DNA from: Thermoplasmatales archaeon BRNA1
GTDB taxonomy: Archaea > Thermoplasmatota > Thermoplasmata > Methanomassiliicoccales > Methanomethylophilaceae
Direction: 5' to 3'
Length of the DNA stretch: 64,000 nt
NCBI GenBank assembly: GCA_000350305.1
Contig: CP002916.1
Coordinates: 1,302,001-1,366,000, forward strand
This document shows, one piece after another, positions 45,203 through 53,549 of this stretch (positions within the stretch are counted from its first letter, which is position 1; the number at the start of each line of letters is the position of its first letter). Position numbers and translations under genes: made by a program. The notes under the pieces are model-generated. The model was given only the letters and a program-made list of their open reading frames with translations. It was not told the DNA's origin and did not search any database.

Positions 45203-45631
45203 ATGTACGACGGAGTTTACAGCGACAAAGTGGTTGACCACTTCACCAACCCCAGGAACGTGGGTGAGATCGAGAACGCCTCCGGGGTGGGGACGGTCGG
45301 GAACGCGAAGTGCGGGGACATCATGAGGATCTTCCTGGACATCGACGAGAACGGAATCATCAGGGACTGCAAGTTCAAGACCTTCGGATGCGGTGCCGCG
45401 ATCGCTAGCAGCAGTATGGCAACCGAGATGGTCAAGGGCAAATCCATCCACGAGGCTCTGGAGATCACCAACAAAGCGGTCATGGAGGCCCTCGGAGGTC
45501 TGCCGCAGGTCAAGATCCACTGCTCCCTCCTCGCTGAGGAAGCCATCCACGCCGCTCTCTGGGATTACGCACAGAAGAACGGCATAGTGATCGAGGGACT
45601 GAAGGCCCCCAAGCACGACATCAACGACTGA
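45203..45631 (+). CDS. nifU: Iron-sulfur scaffold protein NifU/IscU type
   Basis: The 144-residue scaffold has the three cluster cysteines in GNAKCGDIMRI, FKTFGCGAAIASSS and KIHCSLLAEEAI, the U-type order. It builds Fe-S clusters with NifS. A strong terminator hairpin follows. Confidence 0.95.
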   Translation: MYDGVYSDKVVDHFTNPRNVGEIENASGVGTVGNAKCGDIMRIFLDIDENGIIRDCKFKTFGCGAAIASSSMATEMVKGKSIHEALEITNKAVMEALGGLPQVKIHCSLLAEEAIHAALWDYAQKNGIVIEGLKAPKHDIND

Positions 45632-45638
45632 ACAATTT

Positions 45639-45664
45639 ACCCGCCCGGAAGGGCGGGTCTTTTC
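45639..45664 (+). terminator. terminator after nifSU
   Basis: ACCCGCCC-ggaa-GGGCGGGT is followed by CTTTTC, eight bases after the nifU stop. Confidence 0.75.
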
Positions 45665-45703
45665 GTGAAAATGATTATCTCACTTGATGATAGTTAACTG
45701 CCC

Positions 45704-46663
45704 GTGAACGCAGCGTGGCTGCACCCGCTCATCATGATCGCCGCCGCATTGGCCGGACTCGGGCTAGGCACAGCCTTCGGTCTCGACGATTCCGCCTCCT
45801 GGGCGATCGAGCCGTTCCTCGTCATCATGCTGTTCTCGGTGTTCCTGGCCGTGGATTTCGGCGATATGAGGAGGTCGTTCGACAACAGGTCTTTCTTCGC
45901 CTCGGCGGTGATAATCAACTTCGTCTGGACCCCCGTCCTCGCCTACGTCCTGGGTCTCGCGTTCTTCGACGGATCCCTCGACATGAGGATCGGGCTGATC
46001 ATGCTCCTGGTCACGCCCTGCACCGACTGGTACCTGGTGTTCACATCGGTGGCGAAGGGGAACGTTCCCATGAGCAGCTCGCTGCTCCCCATCAATCTGA
46101 TACTCCAGATCCTCCTCCTGCCGGTGTACATCAAGGTGTTCGCGGGAGAGGATTCCTCCTTTGACATGCTTGGAATGTTCCTCGACATGTGGATCGTCCT
46201 TATCCCCTTCGCCGCGGCCTTCATCCTGAAAGCCGCCTCCGGAAGGAACAACAGTGCCAGATCCGTGGTTGACGGACTCAATTCCAGGTCGGACGGCATA
46301 CAGTTGGCCTTCCTGTGCATGGCTATCGCGGTGATGTTCGCGGCGGAGAGCACCGAACTGTTCGACAACTTCGACGTGCTCCTGGAGTCCCTGATGCCTC
46401 TGGCCATATTCTTCGCGGTGAACTACTGCGTATCGACGGCGGTCTACCGCGCACAGAATTACCCCTACGCAGACGGGACGTCTCTGATATTCACGACCCT
46501 TGCGAGGAATTCGCCGCTGGCCCTAGCCATCGCCGTGATGGCCTTCCCGGACCGCCCGCTGATCATGCTGGTGCTGGTGATTGGTCCGCTTATCGAACTG
46601 CCGATACTGTCGCTGGTGGCTAGCCTGCGTCTACGTGGAAACGACGCACAAAATGCCGGATGA
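45704..46663 (+). CDS. BASS/ACR3-like transporter
   Basis: The 319-residue protein has about ten hydrophobic helices. The motif MLLVTPCTDWYLVFTSVAKGN, with TPCTDWY and a following KGN, is characteristic of the ACR3-like branch of the bile acid:sodium symporter superfamily. Later helices include RNSPLALAIAVMAFPD. ACR3 itself exports arsenite, but this sub-branch is poorly characterised. It starts at GTG (45704), since no in-frame ATG precedes the first helix. Its stop touches that of the convergent proB. Confidence 0.72.
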   Translation: MNAAWLHPLIMIAAALAGLGLGTAFGLDDSASWAIEPFLVIMLFSVFLAVDFGDMRRSFDNRSFFASAVIINFVWTPVLAYVLGLAFFDGSLDMRIGLIMLLVTPCTDWYLVFTSVAKGNVPMSSSLLPINLILQILLLPVYIKVFAGEDSSFDMLGMFLDMWIVLIPFAAAFILKAASGRNNSARSVVDGLNSRSDGIQLAFLCMAIAVMFAAESTELFDNFDVLLESLMPLAIFFAVNYCVSTAVYRAQNYPYADGTSLIFTTLARNSPLALAIAVMAFPDRPLIMLVLVIGPLIELPILSLVASLRLRGNDAQNAG

Positions 46664-47788
46664 TCACGGCATTATCGCGATGTTCTCGCTGCGGACGACG
46701 TCCTTATGGTTCATCCTGACGCCGAGAACCTTCTTCGCCTCGTCCGAACGCATACCCTTGACGGAGTTGATGTCCTCCGAACCGTAATCCGGGATGCCTC
46801 TGGCGATGACGACGCCCTCGCATACTATGTCCACCGGCTTGCCGGCCTCGAACGGACCGGATGCACACTTCACGCCCACCGGCAGGAGGGACCTGTGTTC
46901 CAGGATGGCCTTGCCTGCTCCGGCGTCGATGACTATCTTGCCGTTTGGGTTGACGGACTTGAGCCATCTCCTCTTCTTGGTGATGGCGGAATCCGCGATG
47001 AATACGGTCCCCACCTCGTCCCCGGAGACCGTCCTAATGAGGACGTCGTCCTCCGCGGAGGATGCGATGACCATCAGACATCCAGCGTCCTGGCAGATCT
47101 TAGCCGCTTTGAGCTTCGTCTTCATACCGCCGGTACCCATCTTGGTCCCGGCGCCTCCGGCGACCGCCTGAACAGACTCGATGTCGGTCACCACGGGGAT
47201 GAGCTTCGCGTCGCCGTGGACCTGCGGGTTCTTGTCGTAGAGGCCGGCGACGTCGGAGAGGATCACCAGGAGATCCGCGTCGGCCCTGCTGGCGATGACT
47301 GCGGAAAGGGTGTCGTTGTCCCCGAACATGGGGCCGATCTCCTTGGTCGCGATGGCATCGTTCTCGTTGAAGATCGGGACCGCCCCGTACTTCAGCAGAG
47401 TGGTCATGGTGTTGTTTAGATTGAGGACGGTATCCCTGTTGGAGTAGTCGTCGAGGGAGATGAGGATCTGGGCGACGGTGATGCCGTACTTCTGGAAGCT
47501 GTCGTTCCACTTCTGCATCAGCACGCCCTGCCCCACGGCGGCCGCGGCCTGCTTGATGGGGACCTCGTTCGGCTTGGGCCTGGCATCCAGGACCCTGAGC
47601 CCGATTCCGATGGCTCCGGAGGATACGATGAGGACCTCCTTGCCCCTCTTCTTCAGCTCCGCGACCTGCCTGGCGACGGAGTCCATGAGCTCCTCGGAGA
47701 CCACGTTGCCGTCCTTGATGATCGAGGACGTGCCGATCTTGAAGACCACCCTCTCGGTGTCCGCCAGGAGCTCGCGTCTGCCCTCCAT
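46664..47788 (-). CDS. proB: Glutamate 5-kinase with PUA domain
   Basis: The 374-residue protein has an amino-acid-kinase domain (VVFKIGTSSIIKDG, VSSGAIGIGL, PIFNENDAIA, GTGGMKTKLKAAKI) and a C-terminal PUA domain (GKIVIDAGAGKAILEHRSLLP). It phosphorylates glutamate as the first step to proline and is usually feedback-inhibited by proline. It is coupled to proA: its ATG shares bases with the proA stop (TGATG). Confidence 0.95.
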   Translation of the reverse strand: MEGRRELLADTERVVFKIGTSSIIKDGNVVSEELMDSVARQVAELKKRGKEVLIVSSGAIGIGLRVLDARPKPNEVPIKQAAAAVGQGVLMQKWNDSFQKYGITVAQILISLDDYSNRDTVLNLNNTMTTLLKYGAVPIFNENDAIATKEIGPMFGDNDTLSAVIASRADADLLVILSDVAGLYDKNPQVHGDAKLIPVVTDIESVQAVAGGAGTKMGTGGMKTKLKAAKICQDAGCLMVIASSAEDDVLIRTVSGDEVGTVFIADSAITKKRRWLKSVNPNGKIVIDAGAGKAILEHRSLLPVGVKCASGPFEAGKPVDIVCEGVVIARGIPDYGSEDINSVKGMRSDEAKKVLGVRMNHKDVVRSENIAIMP

Positions 47789-49092
47789 CACTCATACCTC
47801 TCGTTCAGCGGCTGGTGCTTGTACGGTTTGGCATCCTTGCCCACGTAGTCCCTGACCACCTGTCCGGAGCCGATGATGACGTACTTGTAGATCATCAGGC
47901 CCTCCATCCCCATCGGTCCGCGTGCGTGGACCTTGTTGGTGGATATGCCGACCTCCGCGCCCATGCCGAGGCGGAATCCGTCGGCGAAGCGGGTGGAGGC
48001 GTTCATGACGATGTCCGCGGAATCCACGTTCTTCACGAACTTATCGAATGTGGCGCGGTTCTCGGTGATGATCGCTTCGGTGTGATGGGAACCGCAGGTA
48101 TTCATGATGTCGATGGCCTCCTCCGCGGAGCGGACCATCCTGATAGCGATGATGAGGTCATCGTACTCGGCGGTGTAGTCATCCTCGGTGATGTCCTTGA
48201 CATCGAAACCGATGAGGAACTTCTTGCACTCGGCATCCACCCTCATCTCCACCCCCGCCTCTGCGTAGAGGTCCGCCATCCTCGGGAGGAAGAAGCTGGC
48301 GATCTTCTCGTTCACCAGGAGCTTCTCCGCGGCGTTGCACACCGCGGGGTACTGAACCTTGGAGTCGTATGCGACGTTGAAAGCCTTGTTGAGGTCCGCC
48401 TCGGAATCCACGTACACATGGCACACTCCCGCGGCATGGCCCAGCACAGGGATTCTGGTGTTCTCCTTGATGTAGCGGACGAACCCGTAGGAACCGCGGG
48501 GGATCATCAGGTCAATGTATTCGTCGAGCTTGAGTATCTCGGAAATCTCCTCCCTGGACTCGAGAAGGACGAACCCGTCCTCCGGGACACCTGCCCTGCC
48601 GGCGGCCTCCCTGAGGATGTCGAAAAGTGCCCTGTTGGACCTTTTGGCCTCGGAACCTCCCTTGAAGCAGACGGCGTTGCCGCTCTTCAGGCAGAGGGAC
48701 ATTATCTGGGGGATGACGTCCGGACGTGCCTCGAACACGATGCCGATGAGTCCGATCGGACACCTGACCTGGTAGAGGGTGAGGCCGTCGTCGAGGAGCA
48801 TGGACCTCATGGTCTCCCCGACCGGGTCCTTCTGCTTCTTCACGTCGTTGAGGGACGCGATCATCTCGTCGACCTTGGCATCGTTCACCTTCAGCCTCTT
48901 GAGCATCTCGGCGGGAATCTTGCCCTCGGCCTCCCTGACATCCTCCGCGTTAGCATCGAGAATCTCCTTGCGGCGGGAGTCCACGGCCTCGGCCATGAGC
49001 TGCAGGGCGCGGTCCTTGACCTCGGTGGTCAGGGCGGCCATCTTCAGGGCGGCCGTTTTCGCGGCCTTGATCTCGGTAACGGTGTCCGTCAT
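47788..49092 (-). CDS. proA: Gamma-glutamyl phosphate reductase
   Basis: The 434-residue ALDH-fold enzyme contains GLIGIVFEARPDVIPQI, VCFKGGSEAKRSN, VPVLGHAAGVCHVYVD, the catalytic Cys in YPAVCNAAEKLL and GPMGMEGLMIYKY. It reduces glutamyl phosphate to the semialdehyde. Its TATA box is probably TTTTATATCC on the minus strand at about 49112-49121. Confidence 0.95.
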   Translation of the reverse strand: MTDTVTEIKAAKTAALKMAALTTEVKDRALQLMAEAVDSRRKEILDANAEDVREAEGKIPAEMLKRLKVNDAKVDEMIASLNDVKKQKDPVGETMRSMLLDDGLTLYQVRCPIGLIGIVFEARPDVIPQIMSLCLKSGNAVCFKGGSEAKRSNRALFDILREAAGRAGVPEDGFVLLESREEISEILKLDEYIDLMIPRGSYGFVRYIKENTRIPVLGHAAGVCHVYVDSEADLNKAFNVAYDSKVQYPAVCNAAEKLLVNEKIASFFLPRMADLYAEAGVEMRVDAECKKFLIGFDVKDITEDDYTAEYDDLIIAIRMVRSAEEAIDIMNTCGSHHTEAIITENRATFDKFVKNVDSADIVMNASTRFADGFRLGMGAEVGISTNKVHARGPMGMEGLMIYKYVIIGSGQVVRDYVGKDAKPYKHQPLNERYE

Positions 49093-49141
49093 AGCGACGG
49101 TTCATCCGCACGCGGATATAAAATTTCACGCGGGCGCGTGG

Positions 49142-49150
49142 ATTATATAG
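49142..49150 (+). promoter_or_regulatory. TATA box of tRNA-Ser
   Basis: ATTATATAG lies about 25 bp before the tRNA-Ser 5' end. Confidence 0.6.
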
Positions 49151-49173
49151 GATTAGCAGGTTGGGTAGGATGA

Positions 49174-49256
49174 GCCGAGATAGCCAAGCCCGGTATGGCG
49201 GTGGTCTCGAAAACCACTGGTCCTTGACCTCGGGAGTTCGAATCTCTCTCTCGGCG
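49174..49256 (+). tRNA. tRNA-Ser (CGA)
   Basis: The class II tRNA has acceptor arms GCCGAGA (49174-49180) and TCTCGGC (49249-49255), discriminator G and encoded CCA (49257-49259). The anticodon arm GTGGT-CTCGAAA-ACCAC gives CGA. The variable arm is long. A near copy of its 3' end recurs at 50905-50921. Confidence 0.95.
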
Positions 49257-49261
49257 CCATT
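49245..49261 (+). repeat. left copy of a tRNA-Ser 3'-end direct repeat
   Basis: TCTCTCTCGGCGCCATT, the end of tRNA-Ser plus two bases, matches 50905-50921 (TCTCTCCCGGCGCCATT) at 16 of 17 positions. The pair encloses the DUF4143 ATPase and the structured region. Confidence 0.5.
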
Positions 49262-49354
49262 TATATATTATCTTCTTCGGTTCGGCGTCCTTCATCACTA
49301 CGGCATATCTATGAACCAAGGGGGCGAGGGCATCCTCCCCCGTCTGCCGGGTAC

Positions 49355-50545
49355 TCACTGTCCCGCATCCAGCATCCAGTCGATGACGTTCACGACGTTG
49401 ATGCCGTTGAATGTGCCCAGGTTGAACCTGTCCATGGTCAGGACGGTCTTCGGGAAATTGTCCCTTATCGATTCGAGCGAGCCGAACTCCCTCCTCCTCG
49501 TATCTTCCCCCAGTACGGTCATCGCCACCTGGTAGTACTCCACTTCGTTCCCCATTATGGCAGTGAAATCAATTTCCTTGTCGCGGTACGAACCCACTCT
49601 CACGGTGTAGCCTCTGCGCATAAGTTCCAGGTACACGGCGTTCTCCAGCGGTCTGCTCATATCGTCCGTCCCGGATCCCTTCAGTGCCATCAGTCTCATT
49701 CCGAGATCCGACGCATAGTACTTCCCGTTCGTCGACAGTAGCTTCTTTCCGACGATGTCGTACTTCTCCGCGTGATAGAAGAGCAGTGCAGCCTCCATCC
49801 CGCCGATATATCTGTCGACGGTACCCGGGTTCAGCCCGGTCCCTTTGGCGATGTTGGCGATGTTCGTCACGTTCCCGATGTTGGAGTACAGGAACCTGGC
49901 TATCGCCGTGATCCTGTTCACGTCGTCCGTCTTCAGTCTCGAGAGGATGTCCTTTATCAGGACGGTGTTGAACACACCCTCCAGATATCCCATGCTGTGC
50001 TTCTCGCCCCTGTCCGGGTCGGCATCGGGAAGACCGCCGTACCTCAGATACTGGACGAACCTCTCCTCCCTGTCGCCGGGATGGAGCTCCAGGTACTCAG
50101 CGAACGACAGCGGCAGCATCCTTATCTCTATGTACCTTCCCGAAAGATGGGTAGCGAGGTCAGTGGACAGCATGTTCGAGTTCGAACCCGTGATGTAGAC
50201 GTCGTAATTCTTCCCGGTCTCCAGAGCGGCCACTATCGTCTCCCAGCCGTCCACCTCCTGTATCTCGTCCAGGAGGATGTACACGATGCCGTCACCGGGG
50301 AGCTCCCTGATGCGCGAACGTAATTCCTCCGGCGACGATACGTCACGTCCTTCGAAGGTCTCGAAGTTCACGTGGAAGATGTGACTGTCATCCGTCCCCT
50401 CGGACCTCAGATCGTCCGCGAACTGCTCCATGAGCGTGGATTTGCCGCATCTCCTCATCCCGGTGATCACCTTCACGACCCCGGTGGCCCCCTTCGATCC
50501 GTGCAGCTGCTCCAGATAATCCGATCTCCTCACAGTCCCTTCCAT
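49355..50545 (-). CDS. DUF4143-type archaeal AAA ATPase
   Basis: The 396-residue protein has Walker A TGMRRCGKSTLMEQF, Walker B YILLDEIQEVDGWE, sensor ITGSNSNMLSTDLATHLSGRY, and the family LPLSFAEYLEL motif. A winged helix and a DUF4143 nuclease-like C-terminal domain (YLELMRRGYTVRVGSYRDKEIDF) follow. Such ATPases are very numerous in host-associated archaea and bacteria, are often in variable regions, and have no firm function. It sits next to tRNA-Ser, framed by the direct repeat. A minus-strand TATA box (TTTTTATATTTG) lies at about 50595-50606. Confidence 0.88.
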   Translation of the reverse strand: MEGTVRRSDYLEQLHGSKGATGVVKVITGMRRCGKSTLMEQFADDLRSEGTDDSHIFHVNFETFEGRDVSSPEELRSRIRELPGDGIVYILLDEIQEVDGWETIVAALETGKNYDVYITGSNSNMLSTDLATHLSGRYIEIRMLPLSFAEYLELHPGDREERFVQYLRYGGLPDADPDRGEKHSMGYLEGVFNTVLIKDILSRLKTDDVNRITAIARFLYSNIGNVTNIANIAKGTGLNPGTVDRYIGGMEAALLFYHAEKYDIVGKKLLSTNGKYYASDLGMRLMALKGSGTDDMSRPLENAVYLELMRRGYTVRVGSYRDKEIDFTAIMGNEVEYYQVAMTVLGEDTRRREFGSLESIRDNFPKTVLTMDRFNLGTFNGINVVNVIDWMLDAGQ

Positions 50546-50714
50546 ACATCGGCATACAGATTCTGATTATTAATCTATTGTGATAGAGATTTTCGCAAAT
50601 ATAAAAATAAAATACAGTACAACGGATATTTCCGCATAATCGCCGAAAATCTCCGTCGCCCCATGATCGATGGGCGGGGGGCATCAACATATACTGCTGT
50701 ACCGACGAAAAACT

Positions 50715-50860
50715 GTCCCGATAAGACCCGTGGGACGGGTGGCTGCATGGTCGCCATTAGAGCCCACGGGCGACGGACATCCTCCAGGAAGGAACACATG
50801 TCCTCGGTCTTGGAGGACGGAGGGAAGGTTATGACGGGTTTTCCCCCGTTTACGGGGCAG
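50715..50860 (+). ncRNA. candidate structured RNA, unrecognised
   Basis: Three hairpins follow in series. CCCGTGGG-N28-CCCACGGG (50727-50734/50763-50770) contains an inner TGGC/GCCA stem. GTCCTC-N7-GAGGAC is at 50800-50818, and CCCCG-TTTA-CGGGG at 50844-50857. A TATA-like element 25 bp upstream would start transcription near 50715-50720. It is unlike RNase P or SRP RNA as far as I can see. The ends are estimates. Confidence 0.3.
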
Positions 50861-50904
50861 AATCCGAACGCATCCGCTCTCAGCTTATCTGTGTTCCTCT
50901 CGCA

Positions 50905-50921
50905 TCTCTCCCGGCGCCATT
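50905..50921 (+). repeat. right copy of the tRNA-Ser 3'-end direct repeat
   Basis: It differs from 49245-49261 at one base. No tRNA body precedes it, so it is more like an attachment-site copy than a second tRNA. Confidence 0.5.
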
Positions 50922-51027
50922 GTTCTTCATCTCCTCATCATATGTGCCAGATATCAATTTGGGATACTTTCCGCCGATGGAGAGTGTATTATAATCCCTC
51001 CTTGATATCCACCCAGGAGAGATAGTC

Positions 51028-51648
51028 TTGGGAGAGAAGGACCAGTTCATGAGACCGGAAGGAACCGAAGGGGAGAAGGTGCTCAAGGAGATGAACCAGC
51101 ACCACAAGGACCTTTCCGCGTGGGGGATGTCGTTCATCCCCGATTCGATCCGCCCGAAACACTCCCTGGACATCGGCTGCGGAGGGGGACTGGTGCTCCG
51201 CATGACCGCCTTCGAGTGGCCCAAGTGCCTCTGCGAGGGGATCGACATCTCCCAGACCTCCGTCGACTTCACCCTCAGGAGCAACTCCTACTTCGTCAGC
51301 GCCGGGAGGATCAGAGCCCAGGTCGCCAGCGTAGAGGACATCCCCTTCCCGGACGGGGAGTTCGACCTCATCACCGCGGTCGAGACCTACTTCTTCTGGC
51401 CGGACCTGGAGAAGAACCTTGCCCACGCCGCTTCCAAGCTGAATGCGGGAGGGTACATGGCTGTGGTCACCGAGCAGTATCCGAACGGCAGGAACGACGA
51501 GGAGATCGGACGGTTGTGCGAGGAGTACCACATGAAGCTCGTCCCCAACGACGAGCTCAAATCCCTGATGGAGAAGGCGGGCCTGAAGACCGAGGTCCAC
51601 CTCGATGAGGATAAGAACTGGGCCGCATTCATCGGATACAAGGAGTGA
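51028..51648 (+). CDS. Class I SAM-dependent methyltransferase
   Basis: The 206-residue protein has the SAM motif HSLDIGCGGGLVLRM, the acidic end of strand 2 in CEGIDISQTSV, VASVEDIPFPDGEFDLITAVETYFFW and LNAGGYMAVVTEQYPN. It belongs to the UbiE/Methyltransf_11-like group. The substrate is unknown. It starts at TTG (51028), with AGGAGAG six bases before it; ATG at 51049 is less well placed. A membrane protein gene follows five bases later. Confidence 0.82.
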   Translation: MGEKDQFMRPEGTEGEKVLKEMNQHHKDLSAWGMSFIPDSIRPKHSLDIGCGGGLVLRMTAFEWPKCLCEGIDISQTSVDFTLRSNSYFVSAGRIRAQVASVEDIPFPDGEFDLITAVETYFFWPDLEKNLAHAASKLNAGGYMAVVTEQYPNGRNDEEIGRLCEEYHMKLVPNDELKSLMEKAGLKTEVHLDEDKNWAAFIGYKE

Positions 51649-51653
51649 GAGCA

Positions 51654-52211
51654 ATGGACAGACGTCTGCTGATAATCATCGGATTCGTGTACCTCTTCGC
51701 AGCGGTATCGGTCATCGTCATTTCGAACTTCACATCCGGGTTCCTGCCCCTGTGGACGCAGATCGCCCTGGTGGGATCCGCAGTCCTGCTGATGCTCTTC
51801 GCGCTCTACAGGAACAAGAAGGTCGTGGCCAACATCGAGTTCTCCACCCTGGAGAACGACAAGTTCCGCCACACCGTCGTCACCGAGAAGACCTCCGACT
51901 CCCTGGACAGCCTGAGCCTCCACATCACCGCTTCGATGATGGACCTCCGCATCGCCCTCGCCGACATCATGGAGATCGGCAAGATCACTTCCATCAAGGT
52001 CGGGAAGAGGAGATTCGGAGTCAGCAACGGGAAGCAGGCGAGCGGTGTCTGGCACAATTCCGAGTGGGGCGATTACGGACTTGCCATCGACGTACGCGTC
52101 GGAGTGTTCATCGTCGTGAAGTACAAGGGAGGCAACTACGTCGTCTTCAACCTCCCCACCGCGGCGGACACCCGCATCATCTACGAGCGCCTCAAGGAAT
52201 TCGTAGCCTGA
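51654..52211 (+). CDS. membrane protein with PH-like domain
   Basis: The 185-residue protein has two N-terminal hydrophobic helices (LLIIIGFVYLFAAVSVIVI and WTQIALVGSAVLLMLFAL) and a soluble beta-rich domain ending with FIVVKYKGGNYVVFNLPTAA and a terminal helix. This layout resembles bacterial PH-like domain proteins. The function is unknown. It is probably co-transcribed with the methyltransferase, and a terminator hairpin follows. Confidence 0.65.
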   Translation: MDRRLLIIIGFVYLFAAVSVIVISNFTSGFLPLWTQIALVGSAVLLMLFALYRNKKVVANIEFSTLENDKFRHTVVTEKTSDSLDSLSLHITASMMDLRIALADIMEIGKITSIKVGKRRFGVSNGKQASGVWHNSEWGDYGLAIDVRVGVFIVVKYKGGNYVVFNLPTAADTRIIYERLKEFVA

Positions 52212-52219
52212 AACCCCGA

Positions 52220-52245
52220 AGGGGCTCCCGGGCCCCTCTTCTTCT
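52220..52245 (+). terminator. terminator after the PH-like gene
   Basis: AGGGGC-N6-GCCCCT is followed by CTTCTTCT, nine bases after the stop, between convergent genes. Confidence 0.6.
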
Positions 52246-53453
52246 CACCTCAGCGCCCTGAGGTTGTACTTCGTCGCCTTCATGATCGCCCACATCGCCA
52301 GGAATATGGCGCATGCTATCAGACCGATGGCGGACAGCCCGTACACGTAATTCGGCCAGAAGGACATGGTGGAGACCACCATTCCGATGCATCCGGTCAG
52401 GAAGAATATGAAGTTGATGAGGCTGGAGACCATACCGTTGTCCCCCTCGTGGGAGGCCATGAGGACGGTCATTCCGTACGGCCTTATGGCGGCACAGGCG
52501 CACATGCAGGGCAAAAAGGTCAGGAGGAACACGTACTTGCCCCCGTCCCCGACCATGAACATGGAGAATGCCCCGGCGAACATCACCGAGAAGAACACGG
52601 GAATCATGCGGCGGTATCCGAGACTCCTGCTCCCGCGGGCGAAGAACGGCATCATGAGGGAACCGAACAGAAGCGCGGCCGCGAGGAACAGCGTGTAGTT
52701 GGTGGAGGACACGCCGAACATGCCCTCGTAGATGTATGAGGACACCGAGAGATAGCCCATGAACATCATGTTGAAGATGGTGACCATGAGCAGGAAGGAC
52801 CCGAACGGCGGGGACACCAGGATGCCCTCCATGGCATGGAACATGGGCGCGATGCCCTTGTAGTCCCTGTGCTCGTCCTTCAGGGTCTCGGACAGCATGA
52901 ACGCGGGGATCAGGCAGAGTGCCGCGACGACCCCGGGTGCGATGAAGGTCATCCTCCAATCCCAGATCGAGATGATGTATGCACCGACGATGGGTGCCGC
53001 CAGGGGACCAACGACCCCGATGAGGGAGATGACGTTCAGCACCTTGGCACGGGTGAGGCCTGTGAAGCAGTCCTTGATCAGAGCGGTGGAGATCGTGATG
53101 ACCCCTCCCGCCCCGATACCCTGAAGGACGCGGAAAACCACCAGAATGTAGATGTTGTCCACGAAGGCCGCGATCATGCTCGCGGCAACGTACTCCGCGA
53201 GGCATCCGATGAGGAGATGCTTGCGGCCGTAACGGTCGGTGAACGGACCGAAAAGCAGGATGCTGACGGCCATCGAGAGCATGAACCCGTAGAGGACCAT
53301 GTTCATGGTCGCGGGATCCGTGTCGAGGTCGACGGCCATGTTCGGGATGTCCGACAGGAACATGTCCGTGGAGATCGGCCCAAAGGTGTTGAGGACGATG
53401 ATCAGCGAAATCAGCATCCCTGCTGACATGAAGCGCTGACCTTCCATTCTCAT
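52245..53453 (-). CDS. MFS transporter, Bcr/CflA-like
   Basis: The 402-residue protein has twelve hydrophobic helices. It includes the MFS loop GPFTDRYGRKHLLIG (motif A), RVLQGIGAGGVITISTALI (motif C region) and FGPISTDMFLSDIPNMA near the N-terminus, as in Bcr/CflA drug exporters. The substrate is unknown. Met at 53447 is an alternative start. Confidence 0.82.
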   Translation of the reverse strand: MRMEGQRFMSAGMLISLIIVLNTFGPISTDMFLSDIPNMAVDLDTDPATMNMVLYGFMLSMAVSILLFGPFTDRYGRKHLLIGCLAEYVAASMIAAFVDNIYILVVFRVLQGIGAGGVITISTALIKDCFTGLTRAKVLNVISLIGVVGPLAAPIVGAYIISIWDWRMTFIAPGVVAALCLIPAFMLSETLKDEHRDYKGIAPMFHAMEGILVSPPFGSFLLMVTIFNMMFMGYLSVSSYIYEGMFGVSSTNYTLFLAAALLFGSLMMPFFARGSRSLGYRRMIPVFFSVMFAGAFSMFMVGDGGKYVFLLTFLPCMCACAAIRPYGMTVLMASHEGDNGMVSSLINFIFFLTGCIGMVVSTMSFWPNYVYGLSAIGLIACAIFLAMWAIMKATKYNLRALR

Positions 53454-53485
53454 GCGGATTGTCAGACCTCGTGCGTATTAAAAAA

Positions 53486-53540
53486 TTCGGTAACGGACGT
53501 CAAGTCCGTTACCGAAAAGTAACGCGGGGGTTAACCCGCG
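53486..53540 (-). terminator. tandem terminator hairpins after the 161-aa gene
   Basis: On the minus strand a CGCGGG/CCCGCG hairpin (53523-53540) is followed by a perfect 13-bp stem with a five-base loop (53486-53516) and then TTTTTT. It is an unusually strong, bacterial-style intrinsic terminator. Confidence 0.75.
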
Positions 53541-53549
53541 GTTGATGTT

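Larger units (their letters stand above)
50546..51027. other. 482-bp intergenic region with hairpins and tRNA-like repeat
   Basis: The region contains, in order: the A+T-rich promoter of the DUF4143 gene; a TATA-like ACATATAC at 50689-50696; three successive hairpins (50727-50857); the second tRNA-Ser 3' repeat (50905-50921); a TGTGCCAGA motif (50943-50951); and the methyltransferase promoter with a TATTATAAT element at about 50988-50996. No convincing protein gene is present. Confidence 0.5.

Noticed and set aside
50663-51025. 120-aa open frame in the intergenic region
   Set aside because: It crosses three hairpins, the repeat and the methyltransferase promoter; codon use is not gene-like and no family is visible.
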